Notes: generated by a model not told the origin, from the letters alone. Shown: positions 25,919 through 36,044, numbered from the stretch's first letter. The stretch is DNA of 64,000 bases from JBBSBL01 sp038251325 (GCA_038251325.1 JBBSBL010000009.1:4011-68010), one strand, 5' to 3'. Numbers and translations: made by a program.

Positions 25919-27442
25919 CTACGCGCCCGGCTCCGCGGCGATGAGCGCGATCTCCGGGCGATCGCCGACCCGCCGGACGCCGAAGACGATCCTCCCGCTG
26001 ATCGGGTTCGCTCCCGCGCGAGGCACGGTGTAGCGCCCCTCCGCGCGGCCAACGGGCCCGCCGCGGACCGCGAGCCCGGTCAGGCGATAGCCGCGCACCG
26101 CGTTGGTGGTGAACTGGCGGCGGTACTCGGCCAGCACCGTCCCGCGCCCGCGCTCCTCGCTGGCCGGGGCGATGCGCTGGACGTCGGGCGCGAGCGTCCG
26201 GCCGAGCGCGACGAGATCCTCGCGACCGTAGGCCCGCGCGAAGGCTCCGACCGCGCCCCGGACCTCCCCGCGCGAGAGCGGCCCGCGCGCCGCGCCGCCG
26301 GAGTCGAAGGCCCCGCCGATGGTGGCGACCCCCAGGGCGACGAGCAGGACGGCGAGCGCCAGCGCCGCGACGCGGCGACCCCGCCGTGGGGGATGCGCTT
26401 CGGCCGGGCTCGCCGGCCGCGGCGGAGCCACCGCCGTCGGCGCCACCGCCGGATCTACCACCGCGGTGGCCGCGGTGGCGCGGCCGGCCTGCGGCGGCGA
26501 GGCCGGCGGCCGATCGCCGGCGGCGGCACGATCGGAGTCGGCGAGCGAGCCCACCTCCGGCGCGGCCGGCCCGCGCGCGACGCTGCGCTCCGCCCGCATC
26601 GGCGCGTCGCCGTCGAGGGCGGCCGCCGCCGCCTGCGCCAGGTCCCCGGCGGACGGGTACCGCGCCTGCGGATCCTTCGCCATCGCCCGTGCCACCACCC
26701 GATCGAGGTCCGCCGCGCGCTCCGAGTGCTCGGAGGGCCGCGGCGGCGCCTCGGTCATGTGCGCGAGCATCGTCGCCGGCGCGGTGTCACGCGGATAGGG
26801 CACCGCGCCGGTCAGCGCCGTGTGCAGCACCCCGCCGAGGCCGTAGACGTCGGTGCGCGCGTCGGTCCGCTGCCCCTGGAGCTGCTCGGGCGCCATGAAG
26901 TCGACGGTCCCGACCCAGTCGCCACTGTCGGTCAGCTTCGTGTCGCCGGCCGGGGCGCGGACGATCCCGAAGTCGCTGAGGTAGACGTGCTCCGCGCCCG
27001 GCTCGCCGCCGAGCAGGACGTTGGCGGGCTTGACGTCACGGTGCACGAGACCCGTCGCGTGCGCGGCGTCGAGCGCGGCCGCGACCTGGCCGATGATCGC
27101 CACGGCATCGGCGGGCTCCAACCGCCCGCGCGCCGCCAGCGCCGCCTGGAGGTCCGTGCCGGCCACGTAGCGCATGACGAGGTAGAGGCGCCCGTCCTCC
27201 TCCCCCGCCGCGTAGATCGGGATGACGTTCGGGTGGTCGAGCGAGGCGGTGAGGCGCGACTCACGCGCGAAGCGGTCGCGAAAACCCTCGTCGGCGGCGC
27301 GGTCCGGCGCGATGAGCTTGAGGGCGACGGGCCGCCCCAGGCCGACCTCGGTGGCGCGATAGATCACGCCCATGCCGCCGCGCCCGGCCACGGCCTCGAT
27401 GCGGCAGCCCGCGATCACCGTCCCGGGGGCGAGGTCGCTCAT
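25919..27442 (-). CDS. Eukaryote-type Ser/Thr protein kinase with an NTF2-like extracellular domain
   Basis: A 507-residue membrane kinase. The cytoplasmic kinase domain (about 8-270) has the glycine loop GRGGMGVIYRA, Lys42 in VALKL, catalytic loop HRDVKPANV (Asp136), DFG (Asp157) and the APEQ segment, so it should be active. A Pro/Ala-rich linker leads to a single membrane helix (ALALAVLLVALGVATIGGAF, about 375-395) and then an extracellular NTF2/SnoaL-like domain (FARAYGREDLVALGRTLAPD...). It lacks PASTA repeats. Start MSDLAPGTVIAGCRIE at 27442 was chosen; longer starts add Arg-rich residues. Convergent with the PASTA lipoprotein and divergent from the CtpE-type ATPase. Confidence 0.93.
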   Translation of the reverse strand: MSDLAPGTVIAGCRIEAVAGRGGMGVIYRATEVGLGRPVALKLIAPDRAADEGFRDRFARESRLTASLDHPNVIPIYAAGEEDGRLYLVMRYVAGTDLQAALAARGRLEPADAVAIIGQVAAALDAAHATGLVHRDVKPANVLLGGEPGAEHVYLSDFGIVRAPAGDTKLTDSGDWVGTVDFMAPEQLQGQRTDARTDVYGLGGVLHTALTGAVPYPRDTAPATMLAHMTEAPPRPSEHSERAADLDRVVARAMAKDPQARYPSAGDLAQAAAAALDGDAPMRAERSVARGPAAPEVGSLADSDRAAAGDRPPASPPQAGRATAATAVVDPAVAPTAVAPPRPASPAEAHPPRRGRRVAALALAVLLVALGVATIGGAFDSGGAARGPLSRGEVRGAVGAFARAYGREDLVALGRTLAPDVQRIAPASEERGRGTVLAEYRRQFTTNAVRGYRLTGLAVRGGPVGRAEGRYTVPRAGANPISGRIVFGVRRVGDRPEIALIAAEPGA

Positions 27443-27479
27443 GGCACCAGTGTGACGGCGGTCGCTACGGTCCGGCGCC

Positions 27480-29882
27480 ATGACGCCCGCGGCCAGCGCC
27501 GTCCCACGCGCCGCGGCCGGCCTCACCGACCAGGAGGCCGCGCGGCGCCTCGCCGACCGCGGCCCGCTACCCAAGCCGCCGAGCAGCCGCTCCTACCTGA
27601 GCATCGTCCGCGCCAACACGCTGACGATCTTCAACGCGATCCTCGCGGTGTTCGGGGCGCTCACCCTCGTCTTCGGCGAGTGGAAGGACGCGCTGTTCCT
27701 CGGGATCCTCGTCGCGAACACGGCGATCGGGATCACCCAGGAGGTGCGGGCCAAGCGGGCGCTGGACCGCCTCGCCGCGCTGGTCGCGCCGGTGGCCACG
27801 GTGGTGCGCGGGGGCGTGGCGCGGAGTGTCCCGGTGGACAGCGTCGTCGTCGGCGACCTCGTGCGACTCACCGCCGGCGACCAGGTCGTCGCCGACGGCG
27901 AGCTGGCGAGCGCGGACGGGCTCGCCGTCGACGAGTCGATGCTCACCGGGGAGTCCGACTCGGTCGTGCGCGCCGCCGGCGAGCCGGTGTGGTCGGGGAC
28001 CTTCGCGCTGGAGGGCAACGGCGCCTACGCGGTGACCGCGGTCGGGCCCGACTCGCGCGCCGCCAAGCTGACCGAGACGGCGCGAGCCTTTCGGCACCCG
28101 CGCTCGCCGCTGGAGCGCGCGATGGACCGCGTGCTCCTCCTCCTCGCGGGAATCGGCGCGCCGCTCGCCGTCCTGCTCGTGGGATCCCTCCTCCTGCGCC
28201 ACCGCGACGCCGCCGACAGCGTCCAGGTCGCCACCGCGGCGATCGTCAACATGGTCCCCGAGGGCCTCATCCTGCTCGTCTCGCTCACGGCGGCGGTCTC
28301 GGCCGCCAAGATGGCGCGCCGGGGCGTGCTGGCCCAGCAGCTCAACGCGATCGAGTCGCTCGCCTCCGTCGACGTGATGTGCTCGGACAAGACGGGCACG
28401 CTCACCGAGCCCAACCTGCGGGTCGTCGCCGTGGTGCCCGCGGACGGGGTCGAGGAGGACGAGACGCGCCGGGCGCTGGCGCGCTTCGCGGCGAGCGCGC
28501 CAGCGCCGAACGCGACGCTCGCGGCCATCGGGGAGTCGAGGCTGGATGGCGGAGGGGACCCGCCCGTCGCGGGAACCGTCACCGCCCAGGTGCCGTTCTC
28601 CTCCGCCCGGCGCTGGAGCGCGCTGGAGCTCGACGGCGAACGCCTCGTGCTCGGGGCGCCCGAGCGCTTCGCCGCCGCCGACCCTGCGCTGGCCGGGCGG
28701 GCCGCGGGCGACGCCGCGGCCGGTCGTCGCGTGCTCGCCGTCGGCATCGCACCGGATCCGCTGCCGGCCGCGGCGGCCGACGCCCCCTTCCCCGAGCGCG
28801 TACGAGCGCTGGGTCTCGTCGTGCTGGCCGAGCGGCTGCGCCCGGACGCCGACCGCACGGTCGCCTTCCTCACGGAGGAGGACGTGCTCCTGCGGGTCCT
28901 CTCCGGGGACGCGCCGGCCACAGTCGGCGCGATCGCCCGGGACGCCGGCGTCCCGGGCGAGGCCGAGGCGCTCGACGGCGGCGCGCTCCCCGAGGATCCC
29001 GGGGAACTGCGGGCGGCGGTCCTCGCGGCGCCGGCGGTCGGACGGATCTCGCCGGAGGGCAAGCGGCGCGTCGTGGAGGCGCTCACCGGGTCGGGCTCGT
29101 ACGTCGGCATGGTCGGCGACGGCGTGAATGACGTCCCGGCGCTCAAGGCCGCCCGGCTCGCGATCGCGCAGGGCACCGGGACGCAGATGGCGCGCAGCGT
29201 CGCCGACCTCGTGCTCGTCGAGGGCGACTTCGCCGCCGTCCCGCCGATGGTCGGCGAGGGCCGCCAGATCCTCCGCAACATCCAGCGCGTGGCGCGGCTC
29301 TTCGTGACCAAGAGCGTGTATGCCGCCTTCCTGCTCGCGGCCGTCGGGATCACGACCGCGACCTACCCCCTGCTCCCCCGCCAGTTCACGATCGCCTCGA
29401 CTCTGACCATCGGCATCCCGTCGTTCGTCCTCGCGCTCGCGCCGAGCCGCGGCCCGTGGCGTCCCGAGCGCTTCCTGGCCCAGGTGGCGCGCTTCGCCAT
29501 CCCCGCCGGCCTCGGGATCGGGGTCGGGATCGCCGCGGGCTACGCGCTGGCCCGCGGCGGCCTGGATCTCCCGCGGCTCGAGGCCCGCACCGCGGCGCTG
29601 GGCATCACCGTCGTCTGCGGGCTCGCCGTGGTCATGGCGCTCGAGGCCGAGCCGGGCCGGCGGCGCCGGCTCGTCGGCGGCCTCTGCGCGCTCCTGCTCC
29701 TCTCCTTCGCCGGCCTCCTCGCGATCCCGGCGGCCCGCTCGTTCTTCGACCTCGCCGCGCCGAGCGGGGAGCTGTTGCTGGCCTGGGCGGCGGGCAGCGG
29801 CCTCGGCCTGGCGCTGATGGCGCTCGGACTCCGGCTCGTGTCGGAGATCGCGCCGCGGGCGCCGAACGGCGCCGAGGGCTGA
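27480..29882 (+). CDS. ctpE: P-type cation ATPase, CtpE-like (Ca2+ type)
   Basis: An 800-residue P-type ATPase resembling mycobacterial CtpE, a calcium-transporting family. Visible: actuator TGES in DESMLTGESDSVVRAAG, a membrane-embedded NMVPEGLILLVSL site, phosphorylation motif DKTGTLT with Asp303, KxxGE-like nucleotide contacts, and MVGDGVNDVPALKAARLAIA. Six to ten membrane helices bracket these. No N-terminal metal-binding Cys pairs, which argues against a Cu/Zn type. Ion specificity is inferred from family resemblance only. It is divergent from the Ser/Thr kinase across 37 bp. Confidence 0.85.
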   Translation: MTPAASAVPRAAAGLTDQEAARRLADRGPLPKPPSSRSYLSIVRANTLTIFNAILAVFGALTLVFGEWKDALFLGILVANTAIGITQEVRAKRALDRLAALVAPVATVVRGGVARSVPVDSVVVGDLVRLTAGDQVVADGELASADGLAVDESMLTGESDSVVRAAGEPVWSGTFALEGNGAYAVTAVGPDSRAAKLTETARAFRHPRSPLERAMDRVLLLLAGIGAPLAVLLVGSLLLRHRDAADSVQVATAAIVNMVPEGLILLVSLTAAVSAAKMARRGVLAQQLNAIESLASVDVMCSDKTGTLTEPNLRVVAVVPADGVEEDETRRALARFAASAPAPNATLAAIGESRLDGGGDPPVAGTVTAQVPFSSARRWSALELDGERLVLGAPERFAAADPALAGRAAGDAAAGRRVLAVGIAPDPLPAAAADAPFPERVRALGLVVLAERLRPDADRTVAFLTEEDVLLRVLSGDAPATVGAIARDAGVPGEAEALDGGALPEDPGELRAAVLAAPAVGRISPEGKRRVVEALTGSGSYVGMVGDGVNDVPALKAARLAIAQGTGTQMARSVADLVLVEGDFAAVPPMVGEGRQILRNIQRVARLFVTKSVYAAFLLAAVGITTATYPLLPRQFTIASTLTIGIPSFVLALAPSRGPWRPERFLAQVARFAIPAGLGIGVGIAAGYALARGGLDLPRLEARTAALGITVVCGLAVVMALEAEPGRRRRLVGGLCALLLLSFAGLLAIPAARSFFDLAAPSGELLLAWAAGSGLGLALMALGLRLVSEIAPRAPNGAEG

Positions 29883-29890
29883 GGCTCCGC

Positions 29891-30193
29891 TCAGCGGCGC
29901 CGGCGCAGCCCGAGCAGCACCGCGACCGCGGCCGCGCCGAGCACGGCGAGGGCGAGTGGCGCCCGGCGCGCGGCGCCCGGCGTCGGGCCCGCGGGCACGC
30001 CGCCGCCACCGATGGCGAACGCCTCGGCGGCCAGGGTGTCGTGCGGCCCCTCGATCCCCGAGGGATCGGCGGGGGGCGCCGGGCGGGGGGCCGCGGGAAT
30101 CGCGAATTCCTCGGCGGCGAGCGTGTCGTGCGGCTCCTCGATCCCCGAGGGATCGTCGGGCGCCGGGTCGGGCGAGGGATGCTCGGTGCTCAC
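29891..30193 (-). CDS. Tail-anchored protein with a duplicated DPSGIE-PHDTLAAE motif
   Basis: A 100-residue protein whose N-terminal two-thirds is a proline-rich cytosolic stretch containing two 20-residue repeats (residues 14-33 and 43-62, 17 of 20 identical) that read DPSGIE.PHDTLAAE.FAI. It ends with one hydrophobic helix (APLALAVLGAAAVAVLLGL) and RRRR, which fits a C-terminal membrane anchor with the repeats inside the cell. The tight repeat identity suggests a protein-binding linear motif. I do not recognise the family. Convergent with ctpE (8 bp) and divergent from lon. Confidence 0.65.
   Translation of the reverse strand: MSTEHPSPDPAPDDPSGIEEPHDTLAAEEFAIPAAPRPAPPADPSGIEGPHDTLAAEAFAIGGGGVPAGPTPGAARRAPLALAVLGAAAVAVLLGLRRRR
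30008..30067 (-). repeat. Second copy of the 20-codon internal repeat
   Basis: Codes residues 43-62 of the tail-anchored protein. At protein level it matches the copy at 30095-30154 in 17 of 20 positions, and the DNA is also closely similar, indicating a recent internal duplication rather than chance similarity. Confidence 0.7.
30095..30154 (-). repeat. First copy of the 20-codon internal repeat
   Basis: Codes residues 14-33 of the tail-anchored protein (DPSGIEEPHDTLAAEEFAIP). Separated from the second copy by a nine-residue Pro/Ala linker. Confidence 0.7.
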
Positions 30194-30267
30194 CGTCCCA
30201 TCGTCGCAGGTCCACGTCGGACGGGACCGGTCGGTCAGGGGGCGGCGTCCGGCCGCCGCCCTGTGGC

Positions 30268-30289
30268 TATAGTGCTTACCAAGCGTAAG
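30268..30289 (+). promoter_or_regulatory. Possible lon promoter -10 with overlapping inverted repeat
   Basis: TATAGT (30268-30273) resembles a -10 hexamer 45 bp before the lon ATG. It is followed at once by CTTAC-CAAGC-GTAAG (30275-30289), a 5-bp-arm inverted repeat placed where transcription would start. This is suitable for a repressor operator, for example a heat-shock regulator, but it is not the actinobacterial HAIR sequence. No clear -35 was identified. Confidence 0.35.
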
Positions 30290-30318
30290 TTGCTATCCCG
30301 GAAAGGTCCCATCCGCCC

Positions 30319-32601
<2,283 letters not shown>

Positions 32602-32671
32602 CGGCGGTCCGCGGGAGCGCCGGCGGAAGTGGCGCATCGGTGTCGCGCGCCCAGCTAGGGTGCGCGGCGCG

Positions 32672-33829
32672 ATGCCGCTCCTCCGCCCCGCTCGCCGCCG
32701 TCTCGCGCTGCCCGCGCTCGCGGTCGCCTGCGTGGCGGCGCTCACCGCCGCGTCGCCCGCCGCGGCCGCGACGAAGGTCGTCTACGCCGGCCCGCCGGAC
32801 GTGCCGGCGGGCGCTCCGGCGAGGCTCGAGCTCGACGCGTTCTTCCGTAAGCACCTCACCGTGAACGCCGGCGACCACGTCCGCTGGGAGGAGCGCGGCT
32901 TCCACACGGTCACGTTCATCCCGAAGGGCGCGCCCGCCCCGAAGTTCGTCGACATCGACTCCACCCGGCCGATGACCGGGTTCCGCGACGCGGCCGGCAA
33001 GCCCTACGCGTTCTCCGACGTCGGCTTCCCCACCCTCTTCCTCGGCGCGAACGCCTACCACCGCCTCGGCGGGACGAGCTACGACGGGACACGGGTGACC
33101 TCCTCCGGCCTCCCGCCGCTGAAGGGGGTCGTGCGGCCCTACACCCTGCGCTTCCCGAAGGCCGGGACCTACCGCTACGTGTGCCTCAGCCATCCCGGCA
33201 GCCGCAACGTCGCCAACGGCATGAGCGGGACAATCACCGTGCGCCCGCGCGGGGCGCGGGTGCCCAGCGCCGCCGACGACCGCGCCGCGGCCCGCGCGCA
33301 GGTCGCCGGCCTCGTGCGACGGGCCCGGACGCTGGACCGCTGGCGCGGCCCGAGCGGCCTGCGCGTGAGCGGGGGCAACGACCGTCGTGACGGGATCACG
33401 CTGCTGCGGTTCTTCCCGCGCGTGAAGCGGATCCACGTCGGGCAGACGGTCGAGTTCTCGATCGCGCCCGGGTCGCTCTCCTTCCACACCGTGACCTTTG
33501 GCCCCGAGCGCGCCCGGCGGCCCCTGCGCCGCCAGTTCGACATCATCCCGGACGGCCCCGGCCGCGCGCCGCACGTCCGCGTCAACCCCACCGTCTTCTT
33601 CGGCACCGAGCCGTGGAAGCTCGGCTCCGACCCGGCGAGCCCGGTGCCGAGCTACGACGGGCGCAACCACCGCAACGGCCTGCTGAGCCTCGTCGCGATG
33701 GACATCGACGCCACCGCCGACAGCCCGAACCCCCGCCGCACGCGGCTCCGCTTCACCCGCGCCGGCTCCTACGCGTTCGAGTGCCTCGTGCACCCCGGGA
33801 TGACGGGCCGCATCGACGTGCGGCCGTAG
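32672..33829 (+). CDS. Secreted protein with two plastocyanin-like (cupredoxin) domains
   Basis: A 385-residue secreted protein: signal peptide (RRRLALPALAVACVAALTAA) then two cupredoxin domains. Domain 1 (about 30-195) has FHTVTFIPKG and YVCLSHPGSRNVANGMSG; domain 2 (about 235-385) has FHTVTFGPE and FECLVHPGMTGRIDV. Each preserves a His, Cys, His and Met order suited to a type 1 copper site. The domain linker is Ala/Arg-rich. It is probably a periplasm-facing or surface copper or electron-transfer protein. Start ATG at 32672 is preferred over the in-frame GTG at 32660. A hairpin follows the stop. Confidence 0.82.
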   Translation: MPLLRPARRRLALPALAVACVAALTAASPAAAATKVVYAGPPDVPAGAPARLELDAFFRKHLTVNAGDHVRWEERGFHTVTFIPKGAPAPKFVDIDSTRPMTGFRDAAGKPYAFSDVGFPTLFLGANAYHRLGGTSYDGTRVTSSGLPPLKGVVRPYTLRFPKAGTYRYVCLSHPGSRNVANGMSGTITVRPRGARVPSAADDRAAARAQVAGLVRRARTLDRWRGPSGLRVSGGNDRRDGITLLRFFPRVKRIHVGQTVEFSIAPGSLSFHTVTFGPERARRPLRRQFDIIPDGPGRAPHVRVNPTVFFGTEPWKLGSDPASPVPSYDGRNHRNGLLSLVAMDIDATADSPNPRRTRLRFTRAGSYAFECLVHPGMTGRIDVRP

Positions 33830-33855
33830 CGCCGGGCGGCCGGACCGTCAACGCA

Positions 33856-33892
33856 TCCCGGCTCGGGCTCGTCCTGCGTGCACCAGCCGGGA
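33856..33892 (+). terminator. Hairpin after the double-cupredoxin gene
   Basis: TCCCGGCT (33856-33863) pairs perfectly with AGCCGGGA (33885-33892), with a 21-base loop. It sits 27 bp past the stop codon and could end transcription, though no T-run follows, so an intrinsic terminator is unproven. Confidence 0.35.
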
Positions 33893-33947
33893 CGCGATGA
33901 GGAAAGCGTCGGATTCGCGCCCGCGGGCGTCGGGTAGCGTGACGCGC

Positions 33948-35420
33948 ATGAGCACGATCACCCCCTCGCGCGAGCGGGCCGTCGTCGACGCGGTGCCCAA
34001 GCGGCTGCTGATCGGCGGCGAGTGGCGCGACGCCACGGGCGGCGCCACCCTCGATGTCGAGGACCCCTCCACCGCCACCCCGCTCTGTCCCGTGGCCGAC
34101 GCGACGCCCGCCGACGGCGTCGCCGCGCTCGACGCCGCGGTCGCGGCCCAGGCCGACTGGGCCGCGCACCCCCCGCGCGAGCGCGGCGAGATCCTGCGCC
34201 GCGCCTACGAGGCGATCGTCGCCCGCGCCGACGACCTCGCGCTCCTCATGACGCTCGAGATGGGCAAGCCGGTCGCCGAGTCCCGCGCGGAGATCGTCTA
34301 CGCCGCAGACTTCCTGCGCTGGTTCAGCGAGCAGGCGGTGCGGATCGAGGGGCGCTTCGCCGCGACGCCGAACGGAAAGGGCCGGCTGCTGACCATGCGC
34401 CAGCCCGTCGGCCCGTGCCTGCTCATCACGCCGTGGAACTTCCCGATGGCGATGGGCACGCGGAAGATCGGGCCGGCCGTCGCCGCAGGCTGCACGATGG
34501 TCGTCAAGCCGGCCCAGCAGACGCCGCTCTCGATGCTCGCCCTGGCCGAGATCCTCGGCGAGGCCGGGCTGCCCGACGGCGTGCTGAACGTCATCACCAC
34601 CCACTCGACGGCCGACGTGATGGCCCCGCTCATCGCGGACCCGCGCGCGCGGAAGCTCTCCTTCACGGGCTCGACCGAGGTCGGGCGCAAGCTCATCGCC
34701 CAGTCGGCGGAGAACGTGCTGCGCGTCTCGATGGAGCTCGGCGGCAACGCGCCGTTCCTCGTGTTCGACGACGCGGACCTCGACGCCGCGGTCGAGGGCG
34801 CGGTGATCGCGAAGATGCGCAACGTCGGCGAGGCGTGCACGGCCGCCAACCGCTTCCTCGTCCAGCGCGGCGTGGCCGGTGCGTTCACCGAGCGCCTGGC
34901 CGAGCGGCTGGGCGCGATGTCCGTCGGCCGCGGCACCGAGGACGGCGTCGAGGTGGGTCCGCTGATCGACGGCCGCCAGCGGGACAGCGTCGCGGAGATG
35001 GTCGAGGAGGCCGTCGGCCGCGGCGCGCGGACCGTGGTCGGCGGCTCCGCCCCCGACGGCGAGGGCTACTACTACACGCCCACCGTGCTCGCCGACGTGC
35101 CACTGGAGGCCCGCGTCCTGCGCGAGGAGATCTTCGGCCCGGTCGCGCCCGTCGCGGTCTTCGACGACGAGCAAGAAATCGTCGCGGCGGCCAACGACAC
35201 CGAGTACGGCCTCGTCGCCTACGTCTTCACCCGCGACCTCCAGCGCGCGCTCCGCGTCGTCGAGGGCCTTCAGACCGGGATGGTCGGGCTCAACCAGGGG
35301 ATCGTCTCCAACGCGGCGGCGCCGTTCGGCGGCGTCAAGCAGTCCGGCTACGGCCGGGAGGGCGGCGTCGAGGGGATCGGCGAGTACCTCGAGACGAAGT
35401 ACGTCGCCGTGGCGACGTAG
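33948..35420 (+). CDS. NAD(P)-dependent aldehyde dehydrogenase, succinate-semialdehyde type
   Basis: A 490-residue aldehyde dehydrogenase resembling GabD-type succinate-semialdehyde dehydrogenases. Evidence: LLIGGEWRDATGGATLDVED, PWNFPMAMGTRKIGPAVAAG, the cofactor-binding FTGSTEVGRKL, general base Glu263 in MELGGNAPFLVFD, nucleophile Cys297 in NVGEACTAANRF, and EEIFGPVAPVAVF. The substrate is inferred from the GabD-like AVKQSGYGREGGVEGI tail and could be another aldehyde. Start MSTITPSRERAVV at 33948 was chosen. The final codons GTG GCG ACG TAG form the left flank of the inverted-repeat element. Confidence 0.9.
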   Translation: MSTITPSRERAVVDAVPKRLLIGGEWRDATGGATLDVEDPSTATPLCPVADATPADGVAALDAAVAAQADWAAHPPRERGEILRRAYEAIVARADDLALLMTLEMGKPVAESRAEIVYAADFLRWFSEQAVRIEGRFAATPNGKGRLLTMRQPVGPCLLITPWNFPMAMGTRKIGPAVAAGCTMVVKPAQQTPLSMLALAEILGEAGLPDGVLNVITTHSTADVMAPLIADPRARKLSFTGSTEVGRKLIAQSAENVLRVSMELGGNAPFLVFDDADLDAAVEGAVIAKMRNVGEACTAANRFLVQRGVAGAFTERLAERLGAMSVGRGTEDGVEVGPLIDGRQRDSVAEMVEEAVGRGARTVVGGSAPDGEGYYYTPTVLADVPLEARVLREEIFGPVAPVAVFDDEQEIVAAANDTEYGLVAYVFTRDLQRALRVVEGLQTGMVGLNQGIVSNAAAPFGGVKQSGYGREGGVEGIGEYLETKYVAVAT

Positions 35421-35422
35421 AG
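35409..35422 (+). repeat. 14-bp direct repeat, left copy (candidate target-site duplication)
   Basis: GTGGCGACGTAGAG directly abuts the left 38-bp inverted repeat. The sequence abutting the right inverted repeat is GTGGCGACGTGGAG, identical at 13 of 14 positions and in the same orientation. It contains the last three codons and stop of the aldehyde dehydrogenase gene. Such paired direct repeats outside inverted termini are the usual footprint of transposition. Confidence 0.6.
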
Positions 35423-35460
35423 GGGAGTAAGGGAGCGCCCCAAAGTCGGACGCTGACCCG
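35423..35460 (+). repeat. Left 38-bp terminal inverted repeat
   Basis: Starts GGGAGTAAGGGAGCGCCCC and ends GGACGCTGACCCG. It is the exact reverse complement of 37139-37176; identity stops at both ends (35422 and 35461 do not match their counterparts). Its inner GGGAGCGCC also pairs with downstream GGCGCTCCC to form a hairpin. Confidence 0.85.
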
Positions 35461-35468
35461 GCGCTCCC
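35431..35468 (+). terminator. Hairpin after the aldehyde dehydrogenase gene
   Basis: GGGAGCGCC (35431-35439) pairs with GGCGCTCCC (35460-35468) across a 20-base loop, 10 bp past the stop. It lies mostly inside the left inverted repeat, so it could equally be a recognition structure of the element. No T-run follows. Confidence 0.35.
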
Positions 35469-35521
35469 GGCCCCCCGGGACGCAACGTGAGAGCGCCCGG
35501 AATTCGGACGGCCTCATTGCC

Positions 35522-35555
35522 GCTCCTCGTCCAAACGAGAAGTGGCACGAGGAGC
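35522..35555. repeat. Internal hairpin inside the element
   Basis: GCTCCTCGT (35522-35530) pairs perfectly with ACGAGGAGC (35547-35555), loop of 16 bases. It lies between the left inverted repeat and the PRC-barrel gene. A diverged partial copy of the terminal repeat (GAGAGCGCCC...TCGGACG, 35489-35510) lies just before it. Structural role unknown. Confidence 0.4.
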
Positions 35556-35651
35556 AGGCCATGTGGCGTCCGGTCGCCCGCCGGGACCCCGCCGTGGCCA
35601 ACGACATCACGCCTGGTCGTAGACGCGGGGAGGACGCAGGGCGGGCTGGCG

Positions 35652-35665
35652 ACAGTACGTACTGT
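35652..35665. promoter_or_regulatory. 14-bp perfect palindrome just before the PRC-barrel start
   Basis: ACAGTACGTACTGT is a perfect palindrome ending 7 bp before the ATG at 35673. It is AT-richer than the neighbourhood, and its position over the ribosome-binding region would suit an operator. The binding protein is unknown, and no regulator is encoded in the element. Confidence 0.45.
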
Positions 35666-35672
35666 GCGCTGG

Positions 35673-36044
35673 ATGGATGAAGGTCGTCCGATCGCCTACG
35701 AGGTGCTGGATCAGGGTGTTCCGGTCTTCGCGTCGAGTGGCGAGCAGGTGGGAACGGTCGACCACGTCATCTCCGCTCCCGCGGAAGACATCCTCCACGG
35801 GATCGTGATGCGGGCGGAAGGAGGCCGGCGCTTTGTGGCCGCCGACCAAGTCGCCTCGGTGCACGAGCACGGGGTGGGCCTGCGCATCGATGCCGCGGCG
35901 GCTGCGGCGCTGCCCGAACCGCATGGCGGGGCGCCGGCATGGCGCTTCCGTGACCCGGGCGTCAAGCCAAGCCGCTGGACGCACATCCTGGACTTGGTGA
36001 GCGGCAGGGATTCGCGCCGCCGGGACTGGACGGAGCAGGACTAG
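35673..36044 (+). CDS. PRC-barrel-like protein carried by the element
   Basis: A 123-residue protein starting MDEGRPIAYEVLDQGVPVFA. Residues about 10-75 form a PRC-barrel pattern: SSGEQVGTVDHVISAPAEDI then LHGIVMRAEGGRRFVAADQV, in which the beta strands and VGTVDHV motif are typical. A C-terminal 45-residue tail is basic (FRDPGVKPSRWTHILDLVSG) with no membrane helix. PRC-barrels bind RNA or partner proteins; the specific job here is unknown. The upstream in-frame extension to 35487 passes through repeat sequence and is judged not coding. Confidence 0.65.
   Translation: MDEGRPIAYEVLDQGVPVFASSGEQVGTVDHVISAPAEDILHGIVMRAEGGRRFVAADQVASVHEHGVGLRIDAAAAAALPEPHGGAPAWRFRDPGVKPSRWTHILDLVSGRDSRRRDWTEQD

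Noticed and set aside
30241..30318. HAIR (HspR) operator upstream of lon
   Set aside because: No CTTGAGT-N7-ACTCAAG sequence is present; only a different, shorter inverted repeat was found.
35487..35672. Upstream extension of the PRC-barrel gene to a start at 35487
   Set aside because: It would translate the diverged repeat copy, the hairpin and the palindrome region; the ATG at 35673 fits the domain boundary.
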